From contig CP054187.1 of the NCBI GenBank assembly GCA_015200345.1, forward strand, positions 3,208,470 to 3,272,469: a stretch of 64,000 nucleotides of DNA. Reading direction: 5' to 3'. Of this stretch, positions 27,801 through 33,527 are shown piece after piece (within the stretch, counting starts at the first letter, position 1; every line of letters begins with the position of its first letter). A model generated the notes under the pieces. It ran no database searches. It was not told the origin of the DNA and saw only the letters and a list, made by a program, of their open reading frames with translations. Both the position numbers and the translations under genes were made by a program. Origin of the DNA: Planctomycetia bacterium. Its GTDB lineage: Bacteria; Planctomycetota; Phycisphaerae; UBA1845; UTPLA1.

Positions 27801-29120
27801 CGTGAGAATTTTGTCTATTCATTGAACAACGCGACGGCGGAGGACGTGCAGTCTGCGATGGAGGCGTTCTTCAGTGCGGAGAGCCAGCGGCTGGACACGC
27901 TGGGCGATTCGGTCTCGCCGCAGCGACGGATGGAGCAGGAAGTGTCGGTCGTGGCGCACCCGGAGTCGAATCAGCTCATCGTATCGGTCAGCCCGCGCTA
28001 CAAGGACAAAGTCATGACGGTGATGGAGCAACTGGATCGGCCGCCGCCGCAGGTGATGATCCAGGTGATGATCGCCGAAGTGTCGCTGGATGATCGCTTT
28101 GAGATGGGACTGGAGTTCGCGCTGCAGGAATTGAAGTTCAGCGAGACGGCCGTTCCCGGCGGCAACGGCGTGCTGCAAAGCAGCCACTTCGACGTGGTCG
28201 GCGGCACGGACCTCGGCGCGGCCGGCAGCGGGCTGGGCGGGTTCTCGTTCACGATTACGGGTGAGGATTTCAATTTCCTCGTGCGCGCGCTTCAGGCCGA
28301 CAGCCGGCTGGAAGTGATTCAGCGGCCGATGATCATGTGCCAGGACAATCAGCAGGCGCAGATTCTGATCGGCCAGCAGGTGCCGATCCCGCAGGGGACG
28401 TCGAGCTTCGCGGGTCAGGTGAACACGGCGGTGAGCTATCAGGAAGTCGGCGTGATTCTGCGGGTCGAACCGCACATCAACCCGGATGGATTTGTCTATA
28501 TGCTCGTCGAGCCGGAGATCTCGTCGCTGACGGACTCGACGATTCAGATCGCTCCGGGTTCCTTCGCGCCGATCATCAACACGCGCAACGCATCGACGAG
28601 CGTGGCGGTGAAGGACGGTGAGACGGTCGTGATCGGCGGGTTGATCACCACGACGGAGAATCAGGCCGAGAGCAAGGTTCCGGTGCTGGGAGACATTCCC
28701 GGTTTGGGCATGCTGTTCCGCACGACGACGCGGCGAAAGAACAAGACGGAGTTGCTGATCGCGATGACGCCGCGCGTGGTGCGCACGGTGGAGGATGCGC
28801 GACGGATCAGCATCGAGGCGCGGGATATCTCCGGTTTGATCACGCCCGAGATGAAGCAAAGCCCGCTGATGGACAAGTTGCAGGTCAAGCCGGAGACGCC
28901 GTTCGAGGTGGAGGACATCGATCTCGCGCCGGATCTGGAGCCGGGCATCGAGCCGGTGCGTTTCGAGGGGCCGAGCGGCGAGCCGGAGGATCGGAAACCG
29001 TCGCAACCGAAGCCGCGCTACGGTCCGCAGGTGCCGCGGTACGGCCCGATGGTGCCCAGTGGCGAGGAGATTGTCGCGCGGCGAACGGCCGATCGCGCGG
29101 CAGCGGGGGTGAGCGAATGA
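15837..29120 (+). CDS. Giant secretin (GspD/PilQ superfamily), about 4,427 residues with about 39 N-type repeats
   Basis: Outer-membrane secretin of the secretion operon. ATG 15837 overlaps the previous stop (TGATG), has GGGAGGA upstream, and gives a signal peptide ending AVAMGQ. Layout: N0/STN-like domain (about 189-300); first block of N1/NolW-type repeats (about 382-1190); linker with cysteines (about 1200-1290); second block (about 1379-2600); linker with a second signal-like segment (about 2639-2678); third block (about 2842-4065); secretin pore domain (about 4066-4322) with SRLEVIQRP, GQQVPIPQG, VAVKDGETVVIGGLI and VPVLGDIPGLGMLFR; and a short tail. Each repeat has a beta strand, an ADA/ASD-type helix and a closing DxRTNSLIV(T/A)-type strand before a helix ending in LD. 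Usual secretins have one to four such domains. No frameshift or stop breaks the 13.3 kb frame. Confidence 0.93.
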   Translation: MNSHTRQIIRRRGRAWIGSVTAMMLSSAVAMGQATTQPSNDDALEAARRAALQSINQPASTQPATTQPAPSQPAMHRTPPPASTETAKLAPKPGPAQPMSAPTHGVQPSTWPATMPSPRGVPPENFNGMSEGGRGGAGRSRGPAGSGAGSRAGASHSGAPAADLPRLATGGASSAPSEEDDGNAPKTMMTFTVAPVDPTSRSYRFDYVNTPWSDVLGDFARMSGLSFLNQPDPPISDNLTFHSPKTFTYSEAMDQLNELLLARPLNKYLIQREGNFLTIKRLPDLMREIPADKMFDSFEAMDRAKPGEFEIVLVQFDVPQGWNPYEIIERYRPWFSDTYGTQVNGNRIELTGLVREHRRFRDVVSTITTMQEPPQFDPRPSRFIKLERSKASDLQTLLRQVYPVTAPAMPGRTGPGVDQTAETAKKIDIIADLRNNALLIKAPQRMLDEIGELVARLDAGIGPQTPEMKVIKLQYADSNALTTSLKQIFAKEQQALSRDPTLYVSPEQRAAMDRDIFADPTTNSVILVGGAEGIAAAERTVKEWDVPSENQVSEVIELAHAEAAPIAAQLMQMFPPVVKPGQPADRVVVRTANSLLVMASRQNLDRMKEAIEKLDVAGDEVQEHVVKLKAATPSVVATVVQQSMIAVQQARVIQGAGRAPGQPGQPGQPPPPTAGGSGPRIIPDDTTGMLVVYCTEKEWKQVEPLIDRLDEQAAAGEARLERFALAKADADDVAALLRQMYPSAPSQPGRAMGGPFFFADGVHNTVQVYGGAELIEKVKPLIAALDIESDAELTIIRLSHARAESIAPILLQAVGAKAGPAMAPAQAGQPPRPAGAAPGGQVRIVAEPITNALLVRAPVKELEQIRKLAADMDSEEEARTARVILEAKHRGAEELASALRNMVGSGAARPAAAPGQPAAPAASSGRTTTIVTSGRQIVIDGPREEVAKLIQLHEQLDVPYEQPFFRKYLVMDAEEDEKKLRAMLAMTPTASAKTTPAAGGGGAPAKPAAAVSLAAPDAVTIYADTYENALLIGVKVESDFDTIERLLGLVFADARKIEGGPEDSTGGKSYFTIELKHRKAFDIAFDIEDLLNPDRKSSGISLSEGPSERTLLVQNCKPAQREQVEEMVKMWDVPKRGQSGKIRIIDSKIPPAAMAKLLERNRPEGMKLTIQGALDTSAVQLIDIHADEPEEEAAPAPAATERRSEGGGLSPCVLPASLLNAIGAAAAGQVVANRPLYISHPKDCSLCRQHACALPGALANSLTQVIYTSFDDPLYDDVDAQQDSSAMQPEQEAPQHNHAKPAEKPAEPVATPPSRAVGRREIAQPAVQTPEQVIGKAMEEQGVTITVDPDTNKLILQGPEEMLDELEDLIEELLEGDTTPVIRVFPLKYADVTTAAQLLEQVFNQGQAALTKGKGKAAQPQAVPMPQPQPGQPGQPGQPGQPGQVGKQPPQQMMVQQAPARIKVVPDTRTRSLMVISPPQDVPLIVDVLKKIDKRVPPAEGTLKIFALVNLDATQMAENLREIFSLPSARGGRGGGRGGQPGQPQTPEQVQQQIIQMQGGQPGQPGQPGQAMGATLSSTDNLKISADAQTNSIIAQGPPDVLEMMEGIIKDLEEKTNTTKPEMRRVALKNARATEIATIAKEVSAATANQGGGQGGRGGGRGGQVSVTADARTNSVIVAGQTKDVDRVEKIVMDLDVTSAGSAIRQFSVKGDAAAIANQLKAVFISSGAQQDIVINGDPGSGMVIVKAAEPQMKEIEEQIKLLEERIGITAEFRTIKVNVADAEAIAPRIQEIFREVRTTRGGKANVKINGSKSAGMLYVLGADQDVFDQIKKVAADMDVAPTGMEVRRFDLKHANAVDINNKLTEMMMKAAATGAMGNVKLDLVGVVPDARTNSLIVTGGPITFGLIGKVLGEIDVASDSGMKNHLYAVQHARASDLANVLNNQLRNTKVPVPGQPFPVMISPDDASNTLVVTASDSDYTEVESLIKSLDVKGLSEGARERKTFKLNYADPWSVANAVRVSFQTVNRNPTVREQVSVAEDGTTNSVIVTASKENMEQIATLIAELDKSSDARAEYVIDIANTNPQDVAQTLQQIFDAQNAGRRQRSSATIRAVAGSAKIVCFANETEYKQITNLVKMIDNVEGGRSVHTVTMPELVPAKTVAENINKLFGTAAGGGRDGVKAEYHEPTNTLLVFASDAEFEKVNKQVIEVVSKTPTVGALKFFKIPLKFAVADEVAKTLQEFFDKKSGINRGRANLPPWMGGGSTAQQMDNQVTITAETTGNMLLVYCTETTKELIDGIIADIDTDAPQGGRTMEMVALKYMDAAEMIGILTEYLKVSKRSSPDEGQRFIPWWMDGREEKKDDKAVLAGDLRLKAVESLNAVIVAGRPEGVEDAVKKIRELDVERPDDSSAPQTIKLAHGNASEIANTLNNVFNDPKRQQDKSRGGSYSKPPTIVADNATNSVIVWAKANDLSQIRKMIDNIDSQMEGATGEVRILQVPAGQNVDNLARLVERQLNDAERNRQQVQKDYKPDLVSIGAEPWASALLISGSKGKYEEAERIVKTLVAMGPAGGTSRKLIKLSGQLTPQQAKQIIDSVQGGQSNQGGRSMGGNRGGRGDGGGRRRDGGGDRGPRGDATWTQQRRYEKSLGLPARRSSIVAATVQGILLNLSVAAAMGQLPPGYESMPTVRPSADLLAQADSEEDGSEQASAGRSGSTGAANQSATTQATQPVVGRVRPRAAATQPAEKKPATAVRPVARPVPTTQPAQGLTAKQMIQSAAQQGVDMSQMTEAAQEAFSRKLSGAPITAVEAGEEGIFIEGSDEDIEVIEALLQMLDRSIPGKEIEYVPLKNSQAKSLAETLKKVFEPLQQRGTRPVKPEDKVDVIADPNTNGLYIAATAEKMAQVLRLIEQNEEAAKVTVRNVKTYQFRNRRVLEVGEVLGKIIDKYLSQRGLDKNVIQIETDPQTNSISIIAGETDLKFVEGIIKGLDAEPEPVDKDGRLSVGEADVMIIPLRVAKADALGTLLNEILKKAATGDTPMKDFIRRFNLLDENGNRLQQVNLDRPVVIFGDKDSNSLVVASTKENCLIMKQVAAAFDVEPARAEVISQVVTLKFADASEVAEQVTKLLTDSQNLTARPGQSEKSGAPDGEAGALVYNAVVMADMRSNQLVVVGRPSSVKILTGLVERLDVKGLDVMPFQIVALEYANAGSLETALTALMKERAEALPTGKSENAKKAETVIIKGDPRSRSLIIAAKAARMEELRALIRQLDKPATALVEDIRTITLKHGSAGDLATKLTDLWKERAAQQEEGGKGLKLETPAIVADERSNSLIVAASKGDFDAIKAVVDKIEALELNPMAKIQIITLKHASATTLKTAFTSLFEKRAEMRTVDGKSRPEDKVAIEVDDVSNSLLFAGSQENFDLLKQKTAELDVEMVAPGVVEYFVCENVGAQRVKETIDELFKEGVYRPGGARETEALKAREKVVVTIDTRANILIVSAAPENMEVIREIHKRMNSVTTPWDVAITRLIDIQHGDSVKIAAQVNDYFDKLKEVRSEGEGGDKKAGGFGITIFADERSNRVVIGGTKDGIDSAVELVKKLDVPPGTPGQVMEVYRLTDASATRIGEMIKNVFEQRNKPREGDTGTKVASVPVTIEANTTTNSLLVNASREDHILIKDLVERLDRPSTVAEMTRVVPLEKAPAARVKEILEELYKGGTGGGEGSSGGGGQSIAVVEDKRTNSVVVTAPPGELDNITKLVQRLDETEVKGQVEVGVIAVENEDAKKMAELLNAVITGKGGPEGSTEAAGGDDAATRDISSTLITFGDKDFRGREILIRTMRENVQITYNERTNSIVAVAPPQALRLIESLVRKLDRIQKRAVLVKVFPLSYADATKMVDLLNDMFAQEEGAEDQRAFQEGRSISVEGGSSSTAGVPTAGSQTGGTTKGTFGRPKTTFVPDERTNSVIVAGWPEDIDVVADVIDQLDSLPINERENFVYSLNNATAEDVQSAMEAFFSAESQRLDTLGDSVSPQRRMEQEVSVVAHPESNQLIVSVSPRYKDKVMTVMEQLDRPPPQVMIQVMIAEVSLDDRFEMGLEFALQELKFSETAVPGGNGVLQSSHFDVVGGTDLGAAGSGLGGFSFTITGEDFNFLVRALQADSRLEVIQRPMIMCQDNQQAQILIGQQVPIPQGTSSFAGQVNTAVSYQEVGVILRVEPHINPDGFVYMLVEPEISSLTDSTIQIAPGSFAPIINTRNASTSVAVKDGETVVIGGLITTTENQAESKVPVLGDIPGLGMLFRTTTRRKNKTELLIAMTPRVVRTVEDARRISIEARDISGLITPEMKQSPLMDKLQVKPETPFEVEDIDLAPDLEPGIEPVRFEGPSGEPEDRKPSQPKPRYGPQVPRYGPMVPSGEEIVARRTADRAAAGVSE

Positions 29121-29794
29121 AACGCCGAAACGTCGAACCGAAATCAAGCCGAAATGCCGGTTCTTCAGGAAGTCGAAACTGCGTATCGAAAGCTTTATTG
29201 ATCCGCGGAACACCAATCGCCTGCGCGTTGGCGTGTCTGATTGGATCGCTGCCGGGGTGCATGCAACCGGTGGAGCCGGGGGTGACGACGTCGTTCAGCG
29301 CCGCGACGTCGAAAGGGGACGATCGCGAGCCACCGGTGGAGTCGAACATAGTCCGCGTGACGAAGTTTTTCAGCGCCGAGCCGTGGCTGTCGTTCTCGAA
29401 TGATGGGACGAGCCGCGTGAACGGATTCAAGTGTTCGGTGTTTCTGGAAGGGCCTGGCAAGCCGCGCGGCGTGTTTGGTTCGGGAACGATCATCGTGTGC
29501 CTGTATCGCGTGGATCGCGATGGCGCCGGTCACGAGGTGGCGGTGCCGCTCCAGGAGTGGGAACTGCCGCCGGACCAGGCGTATCCGTGGCGCTGCAAGG
29601 AGCGCACGCTGCTGGGCTGGGGCTACGGTCTGCGACTGCAATGGCGCGATGATCTCGACTTGGAAGGCAAACAGATCGCGGTCGTGGTGAAGTACATCCG
29701 CGACGACGGCAAGACGCTTAGTTCGACGCGGCAGATGTTGAAAGTGCCGCGACGTGGCACGCAGATGCTGACGGTGCAACCGCAGAAGACGTAA
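29117..29794 (+). CDS. Lipoprotein encoded at the end of the secretin operon
   Basis: The 225-residue product has an unusually long basic leader, a hydrophobic helix (ALLIRGTPIACALACLIGS) and a lipobox-like LPGC near residue 50, so it should be lipidated and anchored in a membrane. The mature part is a beta-rich domain without cysteine motifs. It overlaps the giant secretin by four bases (ATGA), so it is made with it. A secretin pilotin or a periplasmic accessory would fit that position, but I see no sequence similarity to known pilotins. Confidence 0.7.
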   Translation: MKRRNVEPKSSRNAGSSGSRNCVSKALLIRGTPIACALACLIGSLPGCMQPVEPGVTTSFSAATSKGDDREPPVESNIVRVTKFFSAEPWLSFSNDGTSRVNGFKCSVFLEGPGKPRGVFGSGTIIVCLYRVDRDGAGHEVAVPLQEWELPPDQAYPWRCKERTLLGWGYGLRLQWRDDLDLEGKQIAVVVKYIRDDGKTLSSTRQMLKVPRRGTQMLTVQPQKT

Positions 29795-29835
29795 GGCCCG
29801 GGGCTTGGAACCCGGGGTTGACGATTTGGCAGGGT

Positions 29836-29870
29836 GGGCATCGCCTGCCGGGCCTTTCGAGGCGATACCC
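29836..29870 (+). terminator. Hairpin between the secretion operon and the VKOR gene
   Basis: GGG-c-ATCGCCT (29836-29846) pairs with AGGCGAT-a-CCC (29860-29870), a ten-pair stem with one mismatch and a 13-base loop, starting 41 bases after the last operon gene. No T-run follows, so it could be a factor-dependent terminator, an RNA-stability hairpin or just an intergenic dyad. Confidence 0.35.
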
Positions 29871-29933
29871 GGTCTGCCCATTGCCCGGGTCGCGTGAGCG
29901 CTGCCCACGAATCTCCCATTTCATGGAGCCACG

Positions 29934-31253
29934 GTGTTGGATGAACAGCGGGCCGATGTAATCGACGGGCGGCCGCATGACGTGGTTCGGCGCGGTGCGG
30001 GCAGACGGGGTCTTCTTCATTTCCTTCTCATCTTTTGCGCGATCGGTGGGGCGGTGATCTGCGCCGTGCTGCTGGCGATGACGCTGCCGAGCGGGGGTGA
30101 TTCGAATTCGGCCACGTTCGGTTCGCGGCTTTGCGCCCCCACGGCGCGGGTCAATTGCGATTATGTCCTCGCAAGCCGTTGGTCGAAGTTCCGCGGCATT
30201 TCCACGTCGCTGATCGGCTTTGCTTATTTCTGTGCCGCGGGTGTCTGGTTCGCTGCGATCGGTGTGCCGACGCATCGCGCGCGGCCGTGGCATCTTGTGC
30301 CCATGGCGCTGGTGCTGGTGGGTGCGGTGGTGTCGGCGTGGCTTGTGTACGTGATGGCGACGCGGCTGCCGGTGTGGTGCTCGTGGTGCCTGGCGGCGCA
30401 CGGGGTGAACGGGCTGATGCTGGTGTTGACGGTGGTTGCGTGGCCGGGTCGTGCGGATGGCAAGCCGGCGCATCCGTTGACGGGGCGCGCGATCGGCGTG
30501 CTGGCGGGCTGCTTCGCGGCGGCGCTGGCGGCGGCGGTCGGGGCGTGGTCGGTGCAGTTGCAGGCGGCGGCGCGGCAGTATCAGCGGGAGTACCTGGCCG
30601 CGACGAACAACGCGGCGTACATCGCGTGGCGGTTGTCGCGCGAGCCGGTGCGGGAGATCGCCGTCGGGACGGATGCGCTCGCGCTCGGCGCGGCCGATGC
30701 GAAACATACGATTATCGTATTCAGTGATTTTGAGTGCGCGAAGTGCCGGCTGTTTGACCAGTATGCCCGGCGGCTGACGACGATTTATCCCGGTGCGGTT
30801 CGCATCGTGCTGAAGCATTATCCGATGTCGCCGCAGTGCAATGCGCAGGTGACGAGCGCGTTTCACTATTTCGCGTGCGACGCGGCGCGGGCGGCCGAGG
30901 CGGCGCGGCTGGCGGGCGACGCGGCCAAGGGGCTGGCGTATCACGACAAGCTGTACGACGTGGCCGGTTCGTTGGACGAAAAGCCGTACACGGCGCTCGC
31001 GAAGCATCTGGGAATCGACGCGGCAGCGTTTGAGCGGGCGATGGCATCGGACGACGTGATGCGCCGGATTGAGTCGGATGTCGCGCTGGCGGCCTCGCTG
31101 GGGGTCGAGGGCACGCCGGCGATTTTCCTCGACGGCCGACAACTGCGTACGAACTGGCACATCTTGACCGAGGGAGTGCAGCCGCAGGTGGATTTGAAGG
31201 CGACGGATGCGCTGTGGGCCGAATTGCTGGGCGTGTCCACGGCGGGCAGGTGA
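29934..31253 (+). CDS. VKOR-DsbA-like fusion, disulfide-bond-forming protein
   Basis: Bacterial VKOR re-oxidises a thioredoxin-like partner using quinone and so drives disulfide formation in exported proteins. The N-terminal ~230 residues hold four or five membrane helices, a loop cysteine pair (RLCAPTARVNC, about residues 65-75) and the quinone-side active site CSWC (about 150-153). The C-terminal ~190 residues form a DsbA-type thioredoxin domain beginning IIVFSDFECAKCRLF, with CxxC near 265 and a cis-proline loop GVEGTPAIFL. The two partners are therefore joined in one chain. The GTG at 29934 gives a short basic N-terminus. It may serve the adjacent secretion system, but that is inference. 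Confidence 0.9.
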   Translation: MLDEQRADVIDGRPHDVVRRGAGRRGLLHFLLIFCAIGGAVICAVLLAMTLPSGGDSNSATFGSRLCAPTARVNCDYVLASRWSKFRGISTSLIGFAYFCAAGVWFAAIGVPTHRARPWHLVPMALVLVGAVVSAWLVYVMATRLPVWCSWCLAAHGVNGLMLVLTVVAWPGRADGKPAHPLTGRAIGVLAGCFAAALAAAVGAWSVQLQAAARQYQREYLAATNNAAYIAWRLSREPVREIAVGTDALALGAADAKHTIIVFSDFECAKCRLFDQYARRLTTIYPGAVRIVLKHYPMSPQCNAQVTSAFHYFACDAARAAEAARLAGDAAKGLAYHDKLYDVAGSLDEKPYTALAKHLGIDAAAFERAMASDDVMRRIESDVALAASLGVEGTPAIFLDGRQLRTNWHILTEGVQPQVDLKATDALWAELLGVSTAGR

Positions 31254-31305
31254 ATGCTCCGCGGAGGCCGGCCCTCCGGCTAACAGTCAAATTGGGCAGC
31301 GCGCC

Positions 31306-32427
31306 CTATTGATTACCCGAGCTTGGTGAGGCGTTCGCAGAAGTTTCGGTCGGAGTCTCGCTCGCCGGTTCGGTCGCGGGTGCGGGCAATTCTTCATCGG
31401 GTTCGATAGCGCCGATGGCGATCAATCGCGCGTGGGCCTGGGCACCCCAGGTCGTGTCGGGATAGTTGCGATCGACGGTGCGGTAGTAATAGGCCGCGGC
31501 ATTGATCTGGCGGATGCGTTCGTACCACTGGGCGACGCGGAAGTCCTTCTCGGCGCGGCTGTCACGGATGCGCGCCAGGGCCTGCGGCACGATGCTTTCC
31601 TCGGCGTCCTTTGGGTACTTGGCGCGGAAATCCTGCAAATAAACTTCCGCCTCCAGAAGATCGGCGTCGTCGAATTCCACGCCTGGGAAGCGCGCATAGG
31701 CAGATTCGCCGCATCGCAGCAGCGAAATCTTCGCGTAGCGCCCGCGGGCGAAATCGCGCAGCAGCCTGGCGTATGCCTCCTCGGCTTCTTCAAACTCGCC
31801 GGCCTGATAGTGATAGTCGGCCTTGAGCCGCAGGGCCTGCTCGGCGATCGGCGTTTCGCGGGCGTAGTCGTCGATGACGCGATCGAGCATTTGCAGCGCC
31901 TCTTCTCGGGCCGAGAGGTGCAGCGTGCCCTTCCAGATCTTCTGCTTGCGATCCTTGAAAAGCAGCATCTCGGCGATGATGAGGTGCTTGCGCAGCGCGC
32001 GGTCGGCTGATTCCGTGCCGGGCCAGCCTTCGACGATCTCCTTGAGCCATTCGTAGGCCCGGATGAGGTCGCCCGCCTTGGGCTTTTCATCTTCGGCGGA
32101 GATTTCGGTCTCGGCAGCGTAGAGCAGCGCCTCGGGCCATTTGGGCGATTCGGGATAGGCCTTCATCCATGCGGCGAAGGCTTTTCGCGCTTTCGCGTAC
32201 TTGTTGCGCGCGAGCAGGAACCGGGCCAGCGCGAGATCGCCGTCCTCGGTACCGGGGATCGGCGGGGCGATGGCAATCCATTTGCCGGTGGCCGGGTCGT
32301 ATTCGAGGCGGTCCTGGTAGAGGCCTTCGTCGTCGGGGTCGAGTGTCTGGGCGAAGGAGGGAGCATGCGTGGCGGCGACGACTGCGAACAAGGCGAGACA
32401 GGTTGCGGTGAGGGCTCTAGGCGACAT
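31306..32427 (-). CDS. Exported TPR protein resembling BamD/YfiO
   Basis: The 373-residue product begins with a signal peptide ending SFAQ and consists mainly of helical repeats (ARFLLARNKYAKARKAF, LLYAAETEISAE, LKADYHYQAGEFEEAEEAY, INAAAYYYRTVDRNYPDT) of the BamD/tol-pal TPR kind; planctomycete members are often called outer-membrane assembly lipoproteins. There is no lipobox cysteine here. A Pro/Glu/Thr-rich tail ends the protein. I use ATG 32427 because GGAG lies seven bases upstream, unlike the ATG at 32442. It could help outer-membrane protein assembly, but BAM membership is not shown by sequence alone. Confidence 0.65.
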   Translation of the reverse strand: MSPRALTATCLALFAVVAATHAPSFAQTLDPDDEGLYQDRLEYDPATGKWIAIAPPIPGTEDGDLALARFLLARNKYAKARKAFAAWMKAYPESPKWPEALLYAAETEISAEDEKPKAGDLIRAYEWLKEIVEGWPGTESADRALRKHLIIAEMLLFKDRKQKIWKGTLHLSAREEALQMLDRVIDDYARETPIAEQALRLKADYHYQAGEFEEAEEAYARLLRDFARGRYAKISLLRCGESAYARFPGVEFDDADLLEAEVYLQDFRAKYPKDAEESIVPQALARIRDSRAEKDFRVAQWYERIRQINAAAYYYRTVDRNYPDTTWGAQAHARLIAIGAIEPDEELPAPATEPASETPTETSANASPSSGNQ

Positions 32428-32442
32428 CTGGCGGCTCCGCAT

Positions 32443-32872
32443 TAACTTGCAATTCGGTTAACAGCAGGATTCTGCAAGAAGGGAATGGGAATGGCAAGTG
32501 TCAGCCGCCGGTGTACAAGCGCTCGCAGAATGTGTCTCGACAGGACGAGTAGGCGCGGCTCGAAAAAGGTCGAGCGTCGCGCGCGAGGGGCATGAGGCCT
32601 CGCAGATGACAGGGTGAGGGTCGCGACGCTCGTGATGAAGCCCACCCAAAGGTAAGTGTGCCACAGGCTCGCGGCGAGTCAATGGGATTGTGAATGAGAA
32701 AATCGGCGCAGGGGCGTGGCAAATGCACCGCGTTGAACGTGAGCGACGACTCGCGCGCTCGTTCGGCTGCGAAGGCGGTTCGCGTTGCAGGCTCGAGCGA
32801 TCGATGCGACAATGGTATTGCGCGGGATCGCGCGAGTCATCGCCGAATCGCGCAGAGATTGAGGGCGTTCTC
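32443..32872. other. Intergenic region between divergent exported-protein genes
   Basis: About 430 bases with no supported gene on either strand; short open frames here have no start signal or recognisable product. It carries the promoter candidate at 32785-32813 for the downstream gene. I see no RNA gene or repeat. Confidence 0.45.
32785..32813 (+). promoter_or_regulatory. Possible promoter of the exported protein at 32873
   Basis: TTGCAG (32785-32790), a 17-base spacer and GACAAT (32808-32813) give a reasonable sigma70-type pair about 60 bases before the start codon. Confidence 0.4.
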
Positions 32873-33499
32873 ATGAGACGAATCCGTTACAAGCACCTGA
32901 CGGTGTTGCTGGCGGCGTGCGTGGCCGCCGGCGGGATGTGGTTCCCCGGCGAGCCGCCGCCGAAAGGCGAATCCGCCTCGAAGCCCGCGGCGGCGCGGGG
33001 CAGTCGCGGTCGTACATCGCGTTTGACGCCGCGCGAGGAGGCGTTCAAGGCGGCGCTGGAGCACAGCGTGCTGGCGGGTTCGTGGCAGATGACGAAGCTG
33101 GGCGAGGCGGCAGTCGCGGGTGGGGCGGCGCGGCCGGCGGGATTGAGCGAGCCGCGCGAGGATAAATATACGATTGACGAAGTGAGCAAGTCGGTGGGGG
33201 ACAACTGGGTGATTTCGGCGCGCGTGCAGTACGCCGACAAGGACGTGACCATTCCCGTTCCGGTGCAGGTGAAGTGGGCGGGCGATACGCCGGTCATCAC
33301 GCTGGACAAGTCGCCGCTGCCGGGGCTGGGGACGTATTCGGCGCGCGTCGTGATCGACAACGGCTTTTACGCGGGGACGTGGTGCGGCGCGAACTACGGC
33401 GGCGTCATGAGCGGCCGCATCAACAAGCAGGACGCGGGCGAATCAGCCGGCGCGAAGCCAGCGACCTCCGCTCCGGTCTCCGGCAGCGCGCATCGCTGA
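32873..33499 (+). CDS. Small exported protein of unknown function
   Basis: The frame is open further upstream, but ATG 32873 has GAGGG at a fitting distance and gives a clear signal peptide (MRRIRYKHLTVLLAACVAAG). The 208-residue product has a Ser/Ala/Arg-rich linker, then a domain of about 130 residues with a hydrophobic ISARVQYADKDVTIPVPV stretch and a WCGANYGGVMSG motif near the C-terminus. The VLAGSWQMTK and YAGTWCGANYGG pieces suggest a beta-sandwich of the kind that reports a difference between two weighted states, but I recognise no family. It lies 28 bases upstream of lysA. Confidence 0.6.
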   Translation: MRRIRYKHLTVLLAACVAAGGMWFPGEPPPKGESASKPAAARGSRGRTSRLTPREEAFKAALEHSVLAGSWQMTKLGEAAVAGGAARPAGLSEPREDKYTIDEVSKSVGDNWVISARVQYADKDVTIPVPVQVKWAGDTPVITLDKSPLPGLGTYSARVVIDNGFYAGTWCGANYGGVMSGRINKQDAGESAGAKPATSAPVSGSAHR

Positions 33500-33527
33500 C
33501 CGAATCAAATCTTCTGCGGGATACTCT

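Noticed and set aside
31432-32010. Plus-strand frame opposite the BamD-like gene
   Set aside because: Antisense shadow; the minus-strand protein has a signal peptide, TPR units and a Shine-Dalgarno site.
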